From contig NZ_LR813084.1 in NCBI RefSeq assembly GCF_903815225.1, positions 2,832,501-2,896,500 of the forward strand: 64,000 nt of DNA, read 5' to 3'. The position numbers and the translations under genes are program-made. Shown piece by piece: positions 10,734 to 19,403 of the stretch. This DNA is from Delftia tsuruhatensis (GTDB taxonomy: Bacteria > Pseudomonadota > Gammaproteobacteria > Burkholderiales > Burkholderiaceae_C). Position 1 is the first letter of the stretch; each line of letters begins with the position of its first letter. Under the pieces are notes generated by a model. That model saw only the letters and a list, made by a program, of their open reading frames with translations, did no database searches and was not told the origin of the DNA.

Positions 10734-11756
10734 TCAGAACAGTTCGATGTCGTTGCTGGTCACCTGGGGCATCAGCAGGCCCCGGTCGATCAGGTCGCCG
10801 TAGAACCAGGTCTGGTTGCGGCCATTCTCCTTGGCATGGTAGAGCGCCTGGTCGGCCTGGCCCAGCACTTCCACGGGCGCGCCCGAGCCCATGGCGGCAA
10901 AGCCCGCGCTCACGGTGATGCGCCCCACTTGCGGGAAGTCGTAGCTCTCCACGTCATGGCGCAGCCGCTCCAGGGCCTTGCGTGCATTGGCCAGGCTGAC
11001 CGAGCGCAGCAGCACCACGAACTCCTCGCCGCCGAAGCGAAAGACGCGGTCCTTGGCGTCGAAGCAGCTGCGCAGGATGTTGGCGACCAGGATCAGTACC
11101 TCGTCACCGTACAGGTGGCCGAAGCGGTCATTGATCCGCTTGAAGTGGTCGATGTCGATGGCCGCCAGCCATTGGCCCGGAACGTCCTCCATGCCGGCCC
11201 CGGGGGGCGGGGCATGGGACTCCTGCAGTGACAGCCGCAGGAACTGCTCGTCGAAGGTCTTGCGGTTGAGCAGGCCGGTCAGTGCGTCGCGCTCGCTATA
11301 GTCCAGCAGGCTCTGGTAGTTGTGGTAGACGCCGAAGATACCCTGGATCACATCCAGGCGGCTGGGAGAGAAAGCCGTGGACTGCGTGATCTCCAGGCAG
11401 TGGTAGGCCGTCTCCTGCCGCCACAGCGGCAGCCACAGCACATGCCTGCCATCGGGCTGCACGGCCGAGGCGACCATGGCGCGTTGCTGCAGGGCCTGCT
11501 GCAGCGCGGGCATGGAGGCCAGTTCCACGCTTTGCGGGTCATACAAGGCCTCGGCATCGGTGGACATCACCTGGTCGCCCTGGCTCCAGGTGCGCGCGCG
11601 CAGGCAATGCCTGCCGTCCGGCATGGCGAACAACTCCAGGGCCCGAACCTGCACCACGCCGTTGAGCTTGAACAATGTGGACAGTACGGAGATTTCCAGC
11701 CGCAGGTGGTCTCTGTGGGCCGTCATCTCTACCAGGTTCTGTAGCAATGGCTGCAT
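10734..11756 (-). CDS. Diguanylate cyclase (GGDEF) with unrecognised N-terminal sensor
   Basis: From ATG 11756 (MQPLLQNLVEMT) the protein has 340 residues and no membrane segment. About 170 N-terminal residues form a probable GAF-like sensory region (VLSTLFKLNGVVQVRALEL, VLWLPLWRQETAYHCLEI). The C-terminal GGDEF domain runs from ERDALTGLLNRKTFDEQFL to the end, with RFGGEEF at the active site and IDIDHFKRINDRFGH. No RxxD inhibitory site is seen. It is convergent with the upstream diguanylate cyclase with only 19 bases between them. Longer starts run through non-conserved sequence and toward trmB. Role: cytosolic c-di-GMP synthesis; the signal is unknown. Confidence 0.85.
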   Translation of the reverse strand: MQPLLQNLVEMTAHRDHLRLEISVLSTLFKLNGVVQVRALELFAMPDGRHCLRARTWSQGDQVMSTDAEALYDPQSVELASMPALQQALQQRAMVASAVQPDGRHVLWLPLWRQETAYHCLEITQSTAFSPSRLDVIQGIFGVYHNYQSLLDYSERDALTGLLNRKTFDEQFLRLSLQESHAPPPGAGMEDVPGQWLAAIDIDHFKRINDRFGHLYGDEVLILVANILRSCFDAKDRVFRFGGEEFVVLLRSVSLANARKALERLRHDVESYDFPQVGRITVSAGFAAMGSGAPVEVLGQADQALYHAKENGRNQTWFYGDLIDRGLLMPQVTSNDIELF

Positions 11757-11790
11757 GCGGGGCCTTGTCTTGGAGGAGGTCGCAGCCGGT

Positions 11791-12570
11791 TCAGCGGCGC
11801 TCAAACACCAGATCCCATACACCGTGGCCCAGGCGGATGCCGCGGTTCTCGAACTTGGTCAGCGGCCGGTAGTCGGGCTTGGCCGCGTAGCCCTCGGCGG
11901 TATTGAACAGCAGGGGCTCGGCACCCAGCACCTCCAGCATCTGCACCGCATACGGTTCCCAGTCGGTGGCGCAGTGAATGTAGCCACCGGGGCGCAGGCG
12001 GCGCGCCAGCTTGGTCACCAGCCCGGCCTGGATCAGGCGGCGCTTGTTGTGCTTTTTCTTGTGCCAGGGGTCGGGGAAGAAGATGTGCACGCCATCGATG
12101 CTGTCCTCGGGCAGCATGTGGTCAATGACTTCCACGGCGTCGTGCTGGAGGATGCGGATGTTGCCGATGTCCTGCTCCCCGATGCGCTTGAGCAGGGCGC
12201 CCACGCCCGGCTCGTGTACCTCGCAGCACAGGAAATTGTCATCGGGGCGCACGCGCGCGATGTGCGCCGTGGCCTCGCCCATGCCGAAGCCGATCTCCAG
12301 GATCAGCGGCGCCTGGCGGCCATAGGTGGCTGTAGGGTCCAGGGGCGCGGCCCGGTAGTCCAGCACGAAGCGCGGGCCCAGTTCCTCGAAGGCCTTGGCC
12401 TGGCCGGTCGTGGTGCGGCCGGCGCGGCGCACATAGCTCTTGATGGTCTTGGGATGGGCCACGCCCTCGGGTGGCTGGCCGCTGCGGGGGGCGGCGGGTC
12501 CACGCGGCGTGGCGTTCGGAATGGTGCCGTCCGTACTGGAGTCGGCGTTGGAGGAAGAAATTGGGTTCAC
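11791..12570 (-). CDS. trmB: tRNA (guanosine(46)-N7)-methyltransferase
   Basis: A 259-residue SAM-dependent methyltransferase that forms m7G46 in the tRNA variable loop. Motifs visible are [17 protein letters not shown] (SAM binding), [14 protein letters not shown], and the TrmB signature [17 protein letters not shown], with [20 protein letters not shown] at the C-terminus. The start is GTG 12570 ([12 protein letters not shown]); the longer frame would run through the end of gluQ. It follows gluQ on the same strand after 4 bases, so the two tRNA-modification genes are probably co-transcribed. The first 40 residues are low-complexity and likely unstructured. Confidence 0.95.
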   Translation of the reverse strand: MNPISSSNADSSTDGTIPNATPRGPAAPRSGQPPEGVAHPKTIKSYVRRAGRTTTGQAKAFEELGPRFVLDYRAAPLDPTATYGRQAPLILEIGFGMGEATAHIARVRPDDNFLCCEVHEPGVGALLKRIGEQDIGNIRILQHDAVEVIDHMLPEDSIDGVHIFFPDPWHKKKHNKRRLIQAGLVTKLARRLRPGGYIHCATDWEPYAVQMLEVLGAEPLLFNTAEGYAAKPDYRPLTKFENRGIRLGHGVWDLVFERR

Positions 12571-12574
12571 GGGC

Positions 12575-13507
12575 TCAATTGTATGTATGGCGCCAGCACC
12601 GTACCCAGAATGCCAGTGCTTCTCCGGCAGTGGCCATGGCCGGAGGCTCGGACAGTTGCAGGTGGGCGGCGGCTGCGCGCAGCGCGGACAGCGGCTCGGC
12701 GAGGTCCAGGGCCGGCGCCCCATGCTGCTTGGAGAGCTTTTCTCCGTCGGGCATCAGCACCAGCGGCGTATGCAGGTAGCTCGGCGCCGGCAGGTCCAGG
12801 GCGCGCTGCAGCAGCAACTGGCGTGGCGTATTGTCCGCGAGGTCTGCCCCGCGCACCACATGGGTGATGCCTTGCAGACCGTCGTCCACGACCACGGCCA
12901 GCTGGTAGGCCCACAGGCCGTCGGCCCGGCGCAGCACGAAGTCGCCTACGCTGCGCACCACGTCCTGCTGTTGCGCACCCAGGCGGCGGTCCTGCCAGTG
13001 CACGATGGGTGCATGCCCGGTGTAGTGGTCCAGGTCGAAGCGCCAGGCCCTGGGATTCCTTCCCTGCAATCCGCTGCGACAGGTTCCAGGATAGGGGCGT
13101 TCGACATGGCGTTCGTGCGTCAGACCCTGGCGAGCCCAGGCCTGCTCGATGTCCCGACGGGTGCAGGCACAGGGGTAGGCCAGGCCGGCCTCCTTGAGCC
13201 GTGCCAGGGCATGCTCGTAGAAGGAGCCGCGCAGGGATTGCCGGACCGGCGCCTCGTCGGGCAGCAGGCCGCAGGCGGCCAACTGGTGCAGGATGGCCGT
13301 GTCCGCGCCGGGTTGGCAGCGTGGAGGGTCTATGTCTTCGATGCGTACCAGCCAGCGCCCGCCATGGGCGCGCGCGTCCAGCCAGCTGGCCAGGGCCGCC
13401 ACCAGCGAGCCGGCATGCAGCAGGCCTGTGGGCGAGGGGGCGAAGCGGCCCACATAGCGGGTCGTGGCATGCGGGTGCTTGGAGCTGTCGGGGGCGGCGT
13501 CTGTCAT
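12575..13507 (-). CDS. gluQ: Glutamyl-Q tRNA(Asp) synthetase
   Basis: A 310-residue paralogue of glutamyl-tRNA synthetase lacking the anticodon-binding domain. It attaches glutamate to queuosine 34 of tRNA-Asp. Signatures: [19 protein letters not shown] (HIGH-like class I motif), RIEDIDPPR, a cysteine-rich zinc region with CAC (about residues 115-117) and a later C, and LSKQHG as the KMSKS-like loop. Length is typical of GluQRS. It lies directly upstream of trmB with a 4-base gap. Confidence 0.95.
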   Translation of the reverse strand: MTDAAPDSSKHPHATTRYVGRFAPSPTGLLHAGSLVAALASWLDARAHGGRWLVRIEDIDPPRCQPGADTAILHQLAACGLLPDEAPVRQSLRGSFYEHALARLKEAGLAYPCACTRRDIEQAWARQGLTHERHVERPYPGTCRSGLQGRNPRAWRFDLDHYTGHAPIVHWQDRRLGAQQQDVVRSVGDFVLRRADGLWAYQLAVVVDDGLQGITHVVRGADLADNTPRQLLLQRALDLPAPSYLHTPLVLMPDGEKLSKQHGAPALDLAEPLSALRAAAAHLQLSEPPAMATAGEALAFWVRCWRHTYN

Positions 13508-13560
13508 CGGGGCCGGATATTAAGGCCTCGCGAGGCCCCGGGCCGTGATGCAGGGGGGGC

Positions 13561-14679
13561 TCAGGCGGGCACCAGGGCAAGGGCCATCTCCAGTCCCGAG
13601 ACGAAGGCATCCTCGACGCGCCGGCCCAGGCACCAGTCGCCGCACAGGCCCAGGCCGGCACCCGCGTTCCAGACATGGCTGCGGCCCAGGGGCGACAGGG
13701 TCTGGGCCTGGGGCCAGAGGTAGACGCTGGCATGGCGGGGAGGCACGCGGATGCGCGTGATTTCGCCAAAGGCCTTCTGCATCTTGGCCAGCACGCGGGG
13801 GGCATCGTCAGCCCTGTGCTCCTGTGACCATTGGGGGCTGGCGTGCACGGTCCAGCGCTCGCTCTGCGAGCGCCCGGGCTTGGACGACTCGCGGGCCACC
13901 CAGACCGCGCGCTCATGGGTGGTGCGCGCAGCATTCCACTGCGGGCCCAGCGTGGACAGGCCAGCCTCCGTCGCCATGGGGTAGGACAGCGTCAGGGTCC
14001 AGCAGGGCGCCATCTCCACGCCGGCCATGCCCCGCACGAGGGGCAGGGCCAGAGGCGTGGTCTGCAGCAACTGGCGGGCCAGGGGGGCGGGAAGGGCGAG
14101 CACCACCGCATCGAAGCCAGATTCCACGACCTGCGCGGTGGATTCGATGGTCTCCAGGTGCAGGCGCCAGGAGGCAGCGCCGCCATGGCGTTCGAGCCGG
14201 GTCACACGCTGGCCCAGGTGCAGGCGGCCCGCGTCCCACAGCGGTGCGGCCCAGGCCATCGGCAGGGCCTGCATGTCGGGCGTGGCCACCCAGTGGGCCT
14301 CGGTGGGCGCGGGGGCCGCGCTGGACTGGCGGCCCTGCGCGTCGAGCACACGCAGCGTGCTCACGCTCCAGGGGCGGCACAGGCCGGGCACGGTCTGCAA
14401 GGCCTGCTCGAAGCGTGCATCGCGCACGGTGAAGTATTGGGCTCCGATGTCGAAAGCGCCCTGCGCGCCGTTGACCGAACGCATGCGTCCGCCAGCCTGG
14501 GGCAGCCGCTCATAGACATGCACGTCGTGGCCGGCCTGCATCAGCGTGCGTGCGCAGGCCAGGCCCGCCATGCCGGCTCCTATGACCGCGATGCGGCGGG
14601 TGCCGGCCGGCGCGGACCCGGATGGCTTGGAGGGCTTTTTCCTGGCGGTGGACTTGGAGGCGGCGCGGGAAGCATTCAT
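13561..14679 (-). CDS. FAD-dependent amine oxidase/renalase-like oxidoreductase
   Basis: From ATG 14679 the protein has 372 residues. A basic N-terminal tail (SKSTARKKPSKPSG) precedes a dinucleotide-binding fold, RIAVIGAGMAGLACARTL, then ERLPQAGGRMRS and FDIGAQYFTVRD, the pattern of NAD(P)-binding flavin amine oxidase/renalase-like proteins. The C-terminus has LCGDWCLGRRVEDAFVSGLEMA, the usual FAD-contacting end motif. The family is known by fold, but the bacterial substrate is unclear; oxidation of a reduced pyridine nucleotide isomer or an amine are options. It stands 53 bases downstream of gluQ's start on the same strand and could share its transcript. Confidence 0.8.
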   Translation of the reverse strand: MNASRAASKSTARKKPSKPSGSAPAGTRRIAVIGAGMAGLACARTLMQAGHDVHVYERLPQAGGRMRSVNGAQGAFDIGAQYFTVRDARFEQALQTVPGLCRPWSVSTLRVLDAQGRQSSAAPAPTEAHWVATPDMQALPMAWAAPLWDAGRLHLGQRVTRLERHGGAASWRLHLETIESTAQVVESGFDAVVLALPAPLARQLLQTTPLALPLVRGMAGVEMAPCWTLTLSYPMATEAGLSTLGPQWNAARTTHERAVWVARESSKPGRSQSERWTVHASPQWSQEHRADDAPRVLAKMQKAFGEITRIRVPPRHASVYLWPQAQTLSPLGRSHVWNAGAGLGLCGDWCLGRRVEDAFVSGLEMALALVPA

Positions 14680-14815
14680 GGAGCATGACCTTTGCTGACA
14701 GTGGCAGATTCCGGAAAAGCACATCCGTCGCGGCCTGCTCCGCCACGGTGGCGGATGAGGCCGGAACCTGTAACCACTCTACACCCGCGCGGGGCGTCCG
14801 GCGGCTTGTGCCGAC

Positions 14816-15754
14816 TCAATGTCGGTGATGATTTTCCATGAGGGCACGCCGCGTGGCGGGGCTTTCCAACTGCTGCAGCCACCACTGGAGCGCGCGGGCG
14901 GGCGTCTGCTGCGGCGCACCGGACCAGGCGTAGTGCAGGCGCACATTGCGTGAGGGCCGCGCGACCTGGCGCGTCACCAGCAACCCGGCCTGCACATAGA
15001 CGTCGGCCATGAAATGGGGAAGAAAGCCACAGCCCAGGCCGCGCACCTGGGCCTCGATCTTGGCCTGCATGGAGTCCACCGTGAAGATGTCCTGGCCACT
15101 GAGCAGGCCCATGCTGGCGCTGTCGCGCAGCCCCGAATCGGCCACGGCGATGATGCGGTGCTGCAGCAGCGTGGCGTCGGTGATGGGTTCGGCGGCCGTG
15201 GCCAGCGGGTGGTGGGGAGCGACGGCGAACACGAAATCCAGTTCGCCCAGCTCGCCCGCCTGCAGGCCCGCGACATTGCTGGAGTTCACCGCCACGCCGA
15301 TGGCCAGGTCGGCGCGGCCCGATGTCAGGGTCTCCAGCGTGCCGGTGAGAATGCCGTCGCGCAGTTTCAGCCGCGTCGGCGGCTGCATGGCGTAGAAGGC
15401 CTCGACCAGCTCCAGCATGGGCGTGCGCGCCACGGCGCCGTCGACGACGATGGTCAGGTGCGGCTCCCACCCGGTGGCCACCCGGCGCACGCGGTGCGCC
15501 ACGGTGTCGATCTCCTGCAGCAGGCGGGCCCCTTCGCGCAGCAGTTCCTGGCCGGCCTCGGTGGGCTGGGCATGGCGTGAGCGGCGGTCGAACAGCAGCA
15601 CGTCCAGGGCATCCTCGATCTGGCGCACGCGGTAGGTCAGTGCGCTGGGCACCAGCCCCAGTTGGCGCGCGGCGGCGGCAAAGCTGCCGGCCTCGGCAAT
15701 GGCCTGGAGCATGGCCAGGCTGTCGGGGGTGAGCACGTCGCGGGGACTGGGCAT
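14816..15754 (-). CDS. LysR-family transcriptional regulator
   Basis: A 312-residue LysR protein. The helix-turn-helix is at about residues 10-68 (SLAMLQAIAEAGSFAAAARQ, LVPSALTYRVRQIE), followed by a substrate-binding-like effector domain (LTIVVDGAVARTPMLELV, RADLAIGVAV). It is divergent from the pirin/DoxX genes with a 114-bp gap carrying two overlapping palindromes. This arrangement (LysR, pirin, DoxX, flavodoxin) suggests it controls a small redox or electrophile response unit. The inducer is not deducible from sequence. Confidence 0.92.
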   Translation of the reverse strand: MPSPRDVLTPDSLAMLQAIAEAGSFAAAARQLGLVPSALTYRVRQIEDALDVLLFDRRSRHAQPTEAGQELLREGARLLQEIDTVAHRVRRVATGWEPHLTIVVDGAVARTPMLELVEAFYAMQPPTRLKLRDGILTGTLETLTSGRADLAIGVAVNSSNVAGLQAGELGELDFVFAVAPHHPLATAAEPITDATLLQHRIIAVADSGLRDSASMGLLSGQDIFTVDSMQAKIEAQVRGLGCGFLPHFMADVYVQAGLLVTRQVARPSRNVRLHYAWSGAPQQTPARALQWWLQQLESPATRRALMENHHRH

Positions 15755-15767
15755 CGGTTGTCAGGGC

Positions 15768-15794
15768 TTCAAAAGCTTTGAATGATGCCATCAA
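15768..15794. promoter_or_regulatory. Overlapping palindromes in the lysR-pirin intergenic region
   Basis: TTCAAAAGCTTTGAA (15768-15782) is a near-perfect palindrome with T-N11-A spacing. It overlaps TTGA-N9-TCAA (15778-15794). Both lie between the divergent lysR and pirin starts and fit a LysR recognition and activation site pair. Just downstream, GGCTTC-TACAGT-GAAGCC (15821-15838) is a further 6-bp inverted repeat close to the pirin start. Confidence 0.5.
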
Positions 15795-15868
15795 TCGGGC
15801 TGCGCCCTGTCCTGGGCAACGGCTTCTACAGTGAAGCCATCGAACAGGACTTTTGAAAAGGATGCCGC

Positions 15869-16570
15869 ATGATCGCCCTGCGCAAATCCCGCGAGCGTGG
15901 CTATGCCGACCACGGCTGGCTGCAGTCGCACCACAGTTTCTCCTTCGCCAGCTACCACGACCCGCGCCACATGGGCTTCGGCAACCTGCGTGTCATCAAC
16001 GAGGACCGCATCGCGCCGGGCACGGGCTTCGGCGCCCATGGCCACCGCGACATGGAGATCATCAGCTATGTGCTCCAAGGCCGGCTCTCGCACAAGGACA
16101 GCATGGGCAACGAGCAGACCATCGTTCCGGGCGAGGTGCAGCGCATGAGCGCCGGTTCGGGCGTGGTGCACAGCGAGCACAACCATGCGCCGGGCCAGAC
16201 CACGCATTTCCTGCAGATCTGGCTGTTGCCCAGCGAGGCCGGCATCGCGCCCGGCTATGAGCAAAAGGCCTTCCCGGATGAGGAAAAGCGTGGCCGGCTG
16301 CGCCTGGTGGCCTCGCCCGACGGGGCGGACGGCTCGGTCCGCATCCACGCGGACGCGCGGCTCCACGCGGGCCTGTTCGATGGTGCCGAACGTGCCGACA
16401 TGCCGCTGCCTGCCGGGCGAAAGACCTATGTGCACCTGGTGGATGGCGCGCTGAGCGTCAATGGGCAACGGCTGACAGCCGGCGATGCGGCGCTTGTGGA
16501 GAATGAGCCACGGCTGCTCCTCGGTGACGGAGAGCAGGCCGAGGTCCTGGTGTTCGATCTGCAAGCCTGA
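15869..16570 (+). CDS. Pirin family protein
   Basis: A 233-residue bicupin of the YhhW/YhaK branch. The N-terminal cupin shows the metal-binding set in GAHGHRDMEIISYVLQG and later SGVVHSEHN (His, His, His, Glu). The C-terminal cupin (VHLVDGALSVNGQRLTAGDAA) lacks the metal ligands, as in the family. Known members have quercetin 2,3-dioxygenase activity in vitro or act as redox-sensing regulators; the physiological substrate here is unknown. It is divergent from a LysR gene and followed after 22 bases by doxX, so the two probably form an operon controlled by that LysR. Confidence 0.93.
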   Translation: MIALRKSRERGYADHGWLQSHHSFSFASYHDPRHMGFGNLRVINEDRIAPGTGFGAHGHRDMEIISYVLQGRLSHKDSMGNEQTIVPGEVQRMSAGSGVVHSEHNHAPGQTTHFLQIWLLPSEAGIAPGYEQKAFPDEEKRGRLRLVASPDGADGSVRIHADARLHAGLFDGAERADMPLPAGRKTYVHLVDGALSVNGQRLTAGDAALVENEPRLLLGDGEQAEVLVFDLQA

Positions 16571-16592
16571 AGATTCACGAGGAGTACCCATC

Positions 16593-17000
16593 ATGTTGAA
16601 CCGTCTGAGCAATCCGCTGGCCCTGGCGGGCCGTATCCTGATCGCGCTGATGTTCGTGCCCGCGGGCTTGCAGAAGATCGGCGGTTTCGCCGGCACCGTG
16701 GGCTATGCCGCTTCGGTGGGCATGCCCATGCCCCAGATCGGCGTGGCCGTGGCCCTGGTGGTGGAGATTGTCGGCGGCCTGGCCCTGCTGCTGGGCTGGT
16801 GCACGCGCTGGGCGGCGCTGGCGCTGGCCTTCTTCACGCTGGTGGCCAGCTTCTTCTTTCACGCCTACTGGAGCGTGCCGGCCGATGCGGCCATGATGCA
16901 GCAGCTTCTGTTCTGGAAGAACATCGCCGTCACCGGCGGCCTGCTGGGCTTCGCGGCCCATGGGGCAGGGGGCTGGAGCGTCGATGCCAGGCGCTCCTGA
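16593..17000 (+). CDS. DoxX family membrane protein
   Basis: A 135-residue protein with four transmembrane helices (ALAGRILIALMFVPAGLQKI, then IGVAVALVVEIVGGLALLLGW, LALAFFTLVASFFFHAYW and a last helix near ITVTGGLLGF-like sequence). The start is ATG 16593, preceded by AGGAG. DoxX-like proteins sit in the inner membrane and are linked to quinone or thiol redox balance, but bacterial members have varied or unknown roles. It follows the pirin gene and ends before a strong terminator. Confidence 0.9.
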   Translation: MLNRLSNPLALAGRILIALMFVPAGLQKIGGFAGTVGYAASVGMPMPQIGVAVALVVEIVGGLALLLGWCTRWAALALAFFTLVASFFFHAYWSVPADAAMMQQLLFWKNIAVTGGLLGFAAHGAGGWSVDARRS

Positions 17001-17056
17001 GCGCCTGCGCGAGGCCGGTCCACGCCTGTTTTTTTGTTAGGCTACGAACCTGAGCG

Positions 17057-17085
17057 GGCCCCGCAGCAGTGCTGCGGGGCCTTTT
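17057..17085 (+). terminator. Rho-independent terminator after doxX
   Basis: An 11-bp perfect stem (17057-17067 with 17071-17081), a 3-base loop and TTTT follow the pirin-doxX pair. It separates them from the flavodoxin-like gene. Confidence 0.85.
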
Positions 17086-17151
17086 GGCATGTGACTCATG
17101 AAGCGGCGCCTGCCGGCCTGCGGCCGCAGCGGGCGCCCGAGGATTTCTTGT

Positions 17152-17706
17152 ATGGCAGATATCGTGGTGGTCTACCACTCGGGCTACGGACATACCCGGC
17201 GCATGGCCCAGGCCGTGGCCGATGGCGCGGGTGCGCGCATGCTGGCCATCGATGGCGACGGCCAACTGCCTGAGGGCGGCTGGGACATGCTGGCGGCGGC
17301 GGACGCCATCGTCTTCGGCTCACCCACCTACATGGGCGGGCCGAGCTGGCAGTTCAAGCGCTTCGCCGATGCCTCCTCCAAACCCTGGTTCGTGCAGGCC
17401 TGGAAGGACAAGCTGTTCGCGGGCTTCACCAACAGCGCCAGCGTCAACGGCAACAAGCAGACCACGCTGGACTACCTGTTCCAGCTGGCCATGCAGCATG
17501 GCGGCCTGTGGGTGGGCAGCGGCATGCTGCCCTCCAACGCACGCGCCGCGCAGCGCAATGACCTCAATTGGATAGGCGCCTTCAGCGGCGCCATGGCGCA
17601 GTCGGCGTCCGACGCCTCGGCCGCCGAGATGCTGCCCGGTGACCTGGAAACCGCTCGTCTCTTTGGCGAGCGCGTGGCGCAGCAGGCGCTGCGGCTGCGG
17701 CGCTAG
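17152..17706 (+). CDS. Flavodoxin-like NAD(P)H:quinone oxidoreductase (WrbA type)
   Basis: A 184-residue flavodoxin fold starting at ATG 17152. The FMN phosphate loop is YHSGYGHTRRMA, the second FMN loop is FGSPTYMGGPS and the third is the GFTNSASVNGNKQTTL region, the WrbA/YwqN pattern. It probably reduces quinones by two electrons using NAD(P)H. It sits behind pirin and doxX but after a terminator, so regulation may be separate. Its TAG stop overlaps the TAG stop of the opposite trhO gene through the palindrome CTAG. Confidence 0.9.
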   Translation: MADIVVVYHSGYGHTRRMAQAVADGAGARMLAIDGDGQLPEGGWDMLAAADAIVFGSPTYMGGPSWQFKRFADASSKPWFVQAWKDKLFAGFTNSASVNGNKQTTLDYLFQLAMQHGGLWVGSGMLPSNARAAQRNDLNWIGAFSGAMAQSASDASAAEMLPGDLETARLFGERVAQQALRLRR

Positions 17707-18491
17707 GCCTGGGGCGTACCAGGCTGCTCCAGCTGGGGCGCAGCCGCCAGGTCCGCATCCACGGCCCTGCGCTCGTCGAAGACGAAGCAGCCGCCGTCAT
17801 AGAAGGCGCCGTCGGTCTCCTCGAAGTACTTGAGGATGCCGCCTTCGAGCTGGTAGACATGGTCCAGGCCCTCGTCCTGCATCAGGATGGCGGCCTTTTC
17901 GCAGCGTATGCCGCCCGTGCAGTAGCTGACCACGGTCTTGCCGGCCAGCTCGGCCTTGCGGGCGCGCAGCGCGGGCGGGAATTCTGTGAACTTGGTGATG
18001 CGCCAGTCGACGGTGCCGCGGAAGGCACCGGCGTCCACCTCGAAGTCGTTGCGCGTGTCCAGAGTCACCACTTCCCGCCCCTCGTCATCGTGGCCCTGTT
18101 CCAGCCAGCGGCGCAACGTTGCCGGCGTGACCGAGGGCGCGCGGCCGGCGGCCGGGCGGATGGTGGGATGGTCCATGCGGATGATCTCGCGCTTGACCTT
18201 GACCAGCATCTTGCGAAAGGGGACGGCGTCCGACCAGCTCTCCTTGGGGGCCAGATCGGCAAAGCGCGCATCGGTGCGCAACTGGTCCACGAAACCACGC
18301 ACGGCTTCGGCCGGGCCGGCCAGGAAGAAGTTGATGCCTTCCTCGGCCAGGAGGATGGTGCCCTTGAGCGCCAGGGCCTGGGCACGCTCGGCCAGGGTGT
18401 CGCGCAGGGCTGCCGCATCGTGCAGCGGCGTGAACTTGTAGCAGGAGATGTTGAGTATGTCGGGCACGGGCGGGCAGGGCGGACGCGGCAC
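17703..18491 (-). CDS. trhO: tRNA uridine(34) hydroxylase, rhodanese-like (YceA family)
   Basis: A 262-residue protein of the former UPF0176 family. The N-terminal acylphosphatase-like part is ISCYKFTPLHDAAALRDTL, with GTILLAEEGINFFLAG. The central rhodanese domain has the catalytic cysteine C191 in VVSYCTGGIRCEKA, and VTLDTRNDFEVDAGAF before it. TrhO makes 5-hydroxyuridine at position 34 of tRNAs using oxygen. The gene is convergent with the flavodoxin-like gene and shares its stop region. Confidence 0.94.
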   Translation of the reverse strand: MPRPPCPPVPDILNISCYKFTPLHDAAALRDTLAERAQALALKGTILLAEEGINFFLAGPAEAVRGFVDQLRTDARFADLAPKESWSDAVPFRKMLVKVKREIIRMDHPTIRPAAGRAPSVTPATLRRWLEQGHDDEGREVVTLDTRNDFEVDAGAFRGTVDWRITKFTEFPPALRARKAELAGKTVVSYCTGGIRCEKAAILMQDEGLDHVYQLEGGILKYFEETDGAFYDGGCFVFDERRAVDADLAAAPQLEQPGTPQA

Positions 18492-18533
18492 GGGCCGCGG
18501 GTTGGATCGGGGTGCCGGCGAGAGGCGACCCGA

Positions 18534-19403
18534 TCAGCCGCCCGACACCAGCAGGGCCTTGATTTTATTGGCCAGCTGCGCCACTGCCAGCGACGCGGGT
18601 GCGCCCGGCATGGAGTGCAGCAGCAACTGGCGGCGCATCACGGCCTCGCGCACGGCCGGGTCGGACGGAATGTCGCCCAGGTGGGTGAGGCGCAGCGGCT
18701 CGCCGGAGGCCGTGCTGACGAAGCGGTTGAGCACCTGCTGGAGCTGGCCCGTGATGGCGCGGCCATCCCCGGGGCGCGCCGCCTGGTTGATGGCAAGGCG
18801 GATCTGCTGGCGCTTTTGCTGTATCGCCAGCACCTTGATCGCCGCGTAGGCATCGGTCAGCGAGGTGGGCTCGGGTGTGGCGATGACCAGCACCTCGGTG
18901 GCCATGGACACCGAGAACAGCACCACATCGGAGATGCCGGCGCCGGTGTCCAGCAGCACGATGTCGTAGCGCGGCGCCAGTGTCTCTATGGTGTGCGTGA
19001 ACTGCTGGCGTATCTCGGGCGTGAGCCGCGAGTATTCGATCATGCCCGAGCCGGCCAGCAGCACGGAGTAGCCTCCAGGCGTGGGCAGGATGGCCTCCTC
19101 CAGCGTCGAGCGTCCCGTGAAGACGTCGTGCAGCGTGACCTTGGGGTAGAGGTTGAGCACCACGTCGAGGTTGGCCAGGCCCAGGTCGGCATCGAGCACC
19201 AGCACCTTGAAGCCATGGCGCGTCAGCGCCGCGGCCAGGTTGGCCGAGACGAAGGTCTTGCCCACGCCACCCTTGCCGCTGGTCACCGCGATGATGTGCC
19301 CGCGCGGCTTGGAGCGCACGGCATCGCTCATGGGAACGGCAGCGGGAAGGGCGGGATGGGGAATGGCGTTGTCGTTCACCACCTGGCTATCAGCGGAGTC
19401 CAT
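18534..19403 (-). CDS. MinD/ParA-family ATPase (FlhG-like)
   Basis: From ATG 19403 the protein has 289 residues. It carries the deviant Walker A AVTSGKGGVGKTFVSANLA, switch I DADLGLANLDVVLNL, and Walker B YDIVLLDTGAGI, as in FlhG/MinD. No flagellar genes are in the window, so the name FlhG cannot be confirmed; a chromosome, pilus or flagellum positioning ATPase are all possible. A C-terminal amphipathic helix is plausible (ANKIKALLVSG). It overlaps the end of the upstream GGDEF gene by 14 bases, so the two are translationally coupled. This pairs a positioning ATPase with c-di-GMP synthesis. Confidence 0.85.
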   Translation of the reverse strand: MDSADSQVVNDNAIPHPALPAAVPMSDAVRSKPRGHIIAVTSGKGGVGKTFVSANLAAALTRHGFKVLVLDADLGLANLDVVLNLYPKVTLHDVFTGRSTLEEAILPTPGGYSVLLAGSGMIEYSRLTPEIRQQFTHTIETLAPRYDIVLLDTGAGISDVVLFSVSMATEVLVIATPEPTSLTDAYAAIKVLAIQQKRQQIRLAINQAARPGDGRAITGQLQQVLNRFVSTASGEPLRLTHLGDIPSDPAVREAVMRRQLLLHSMPGAPASLAVAQLANKIKALLVSGG

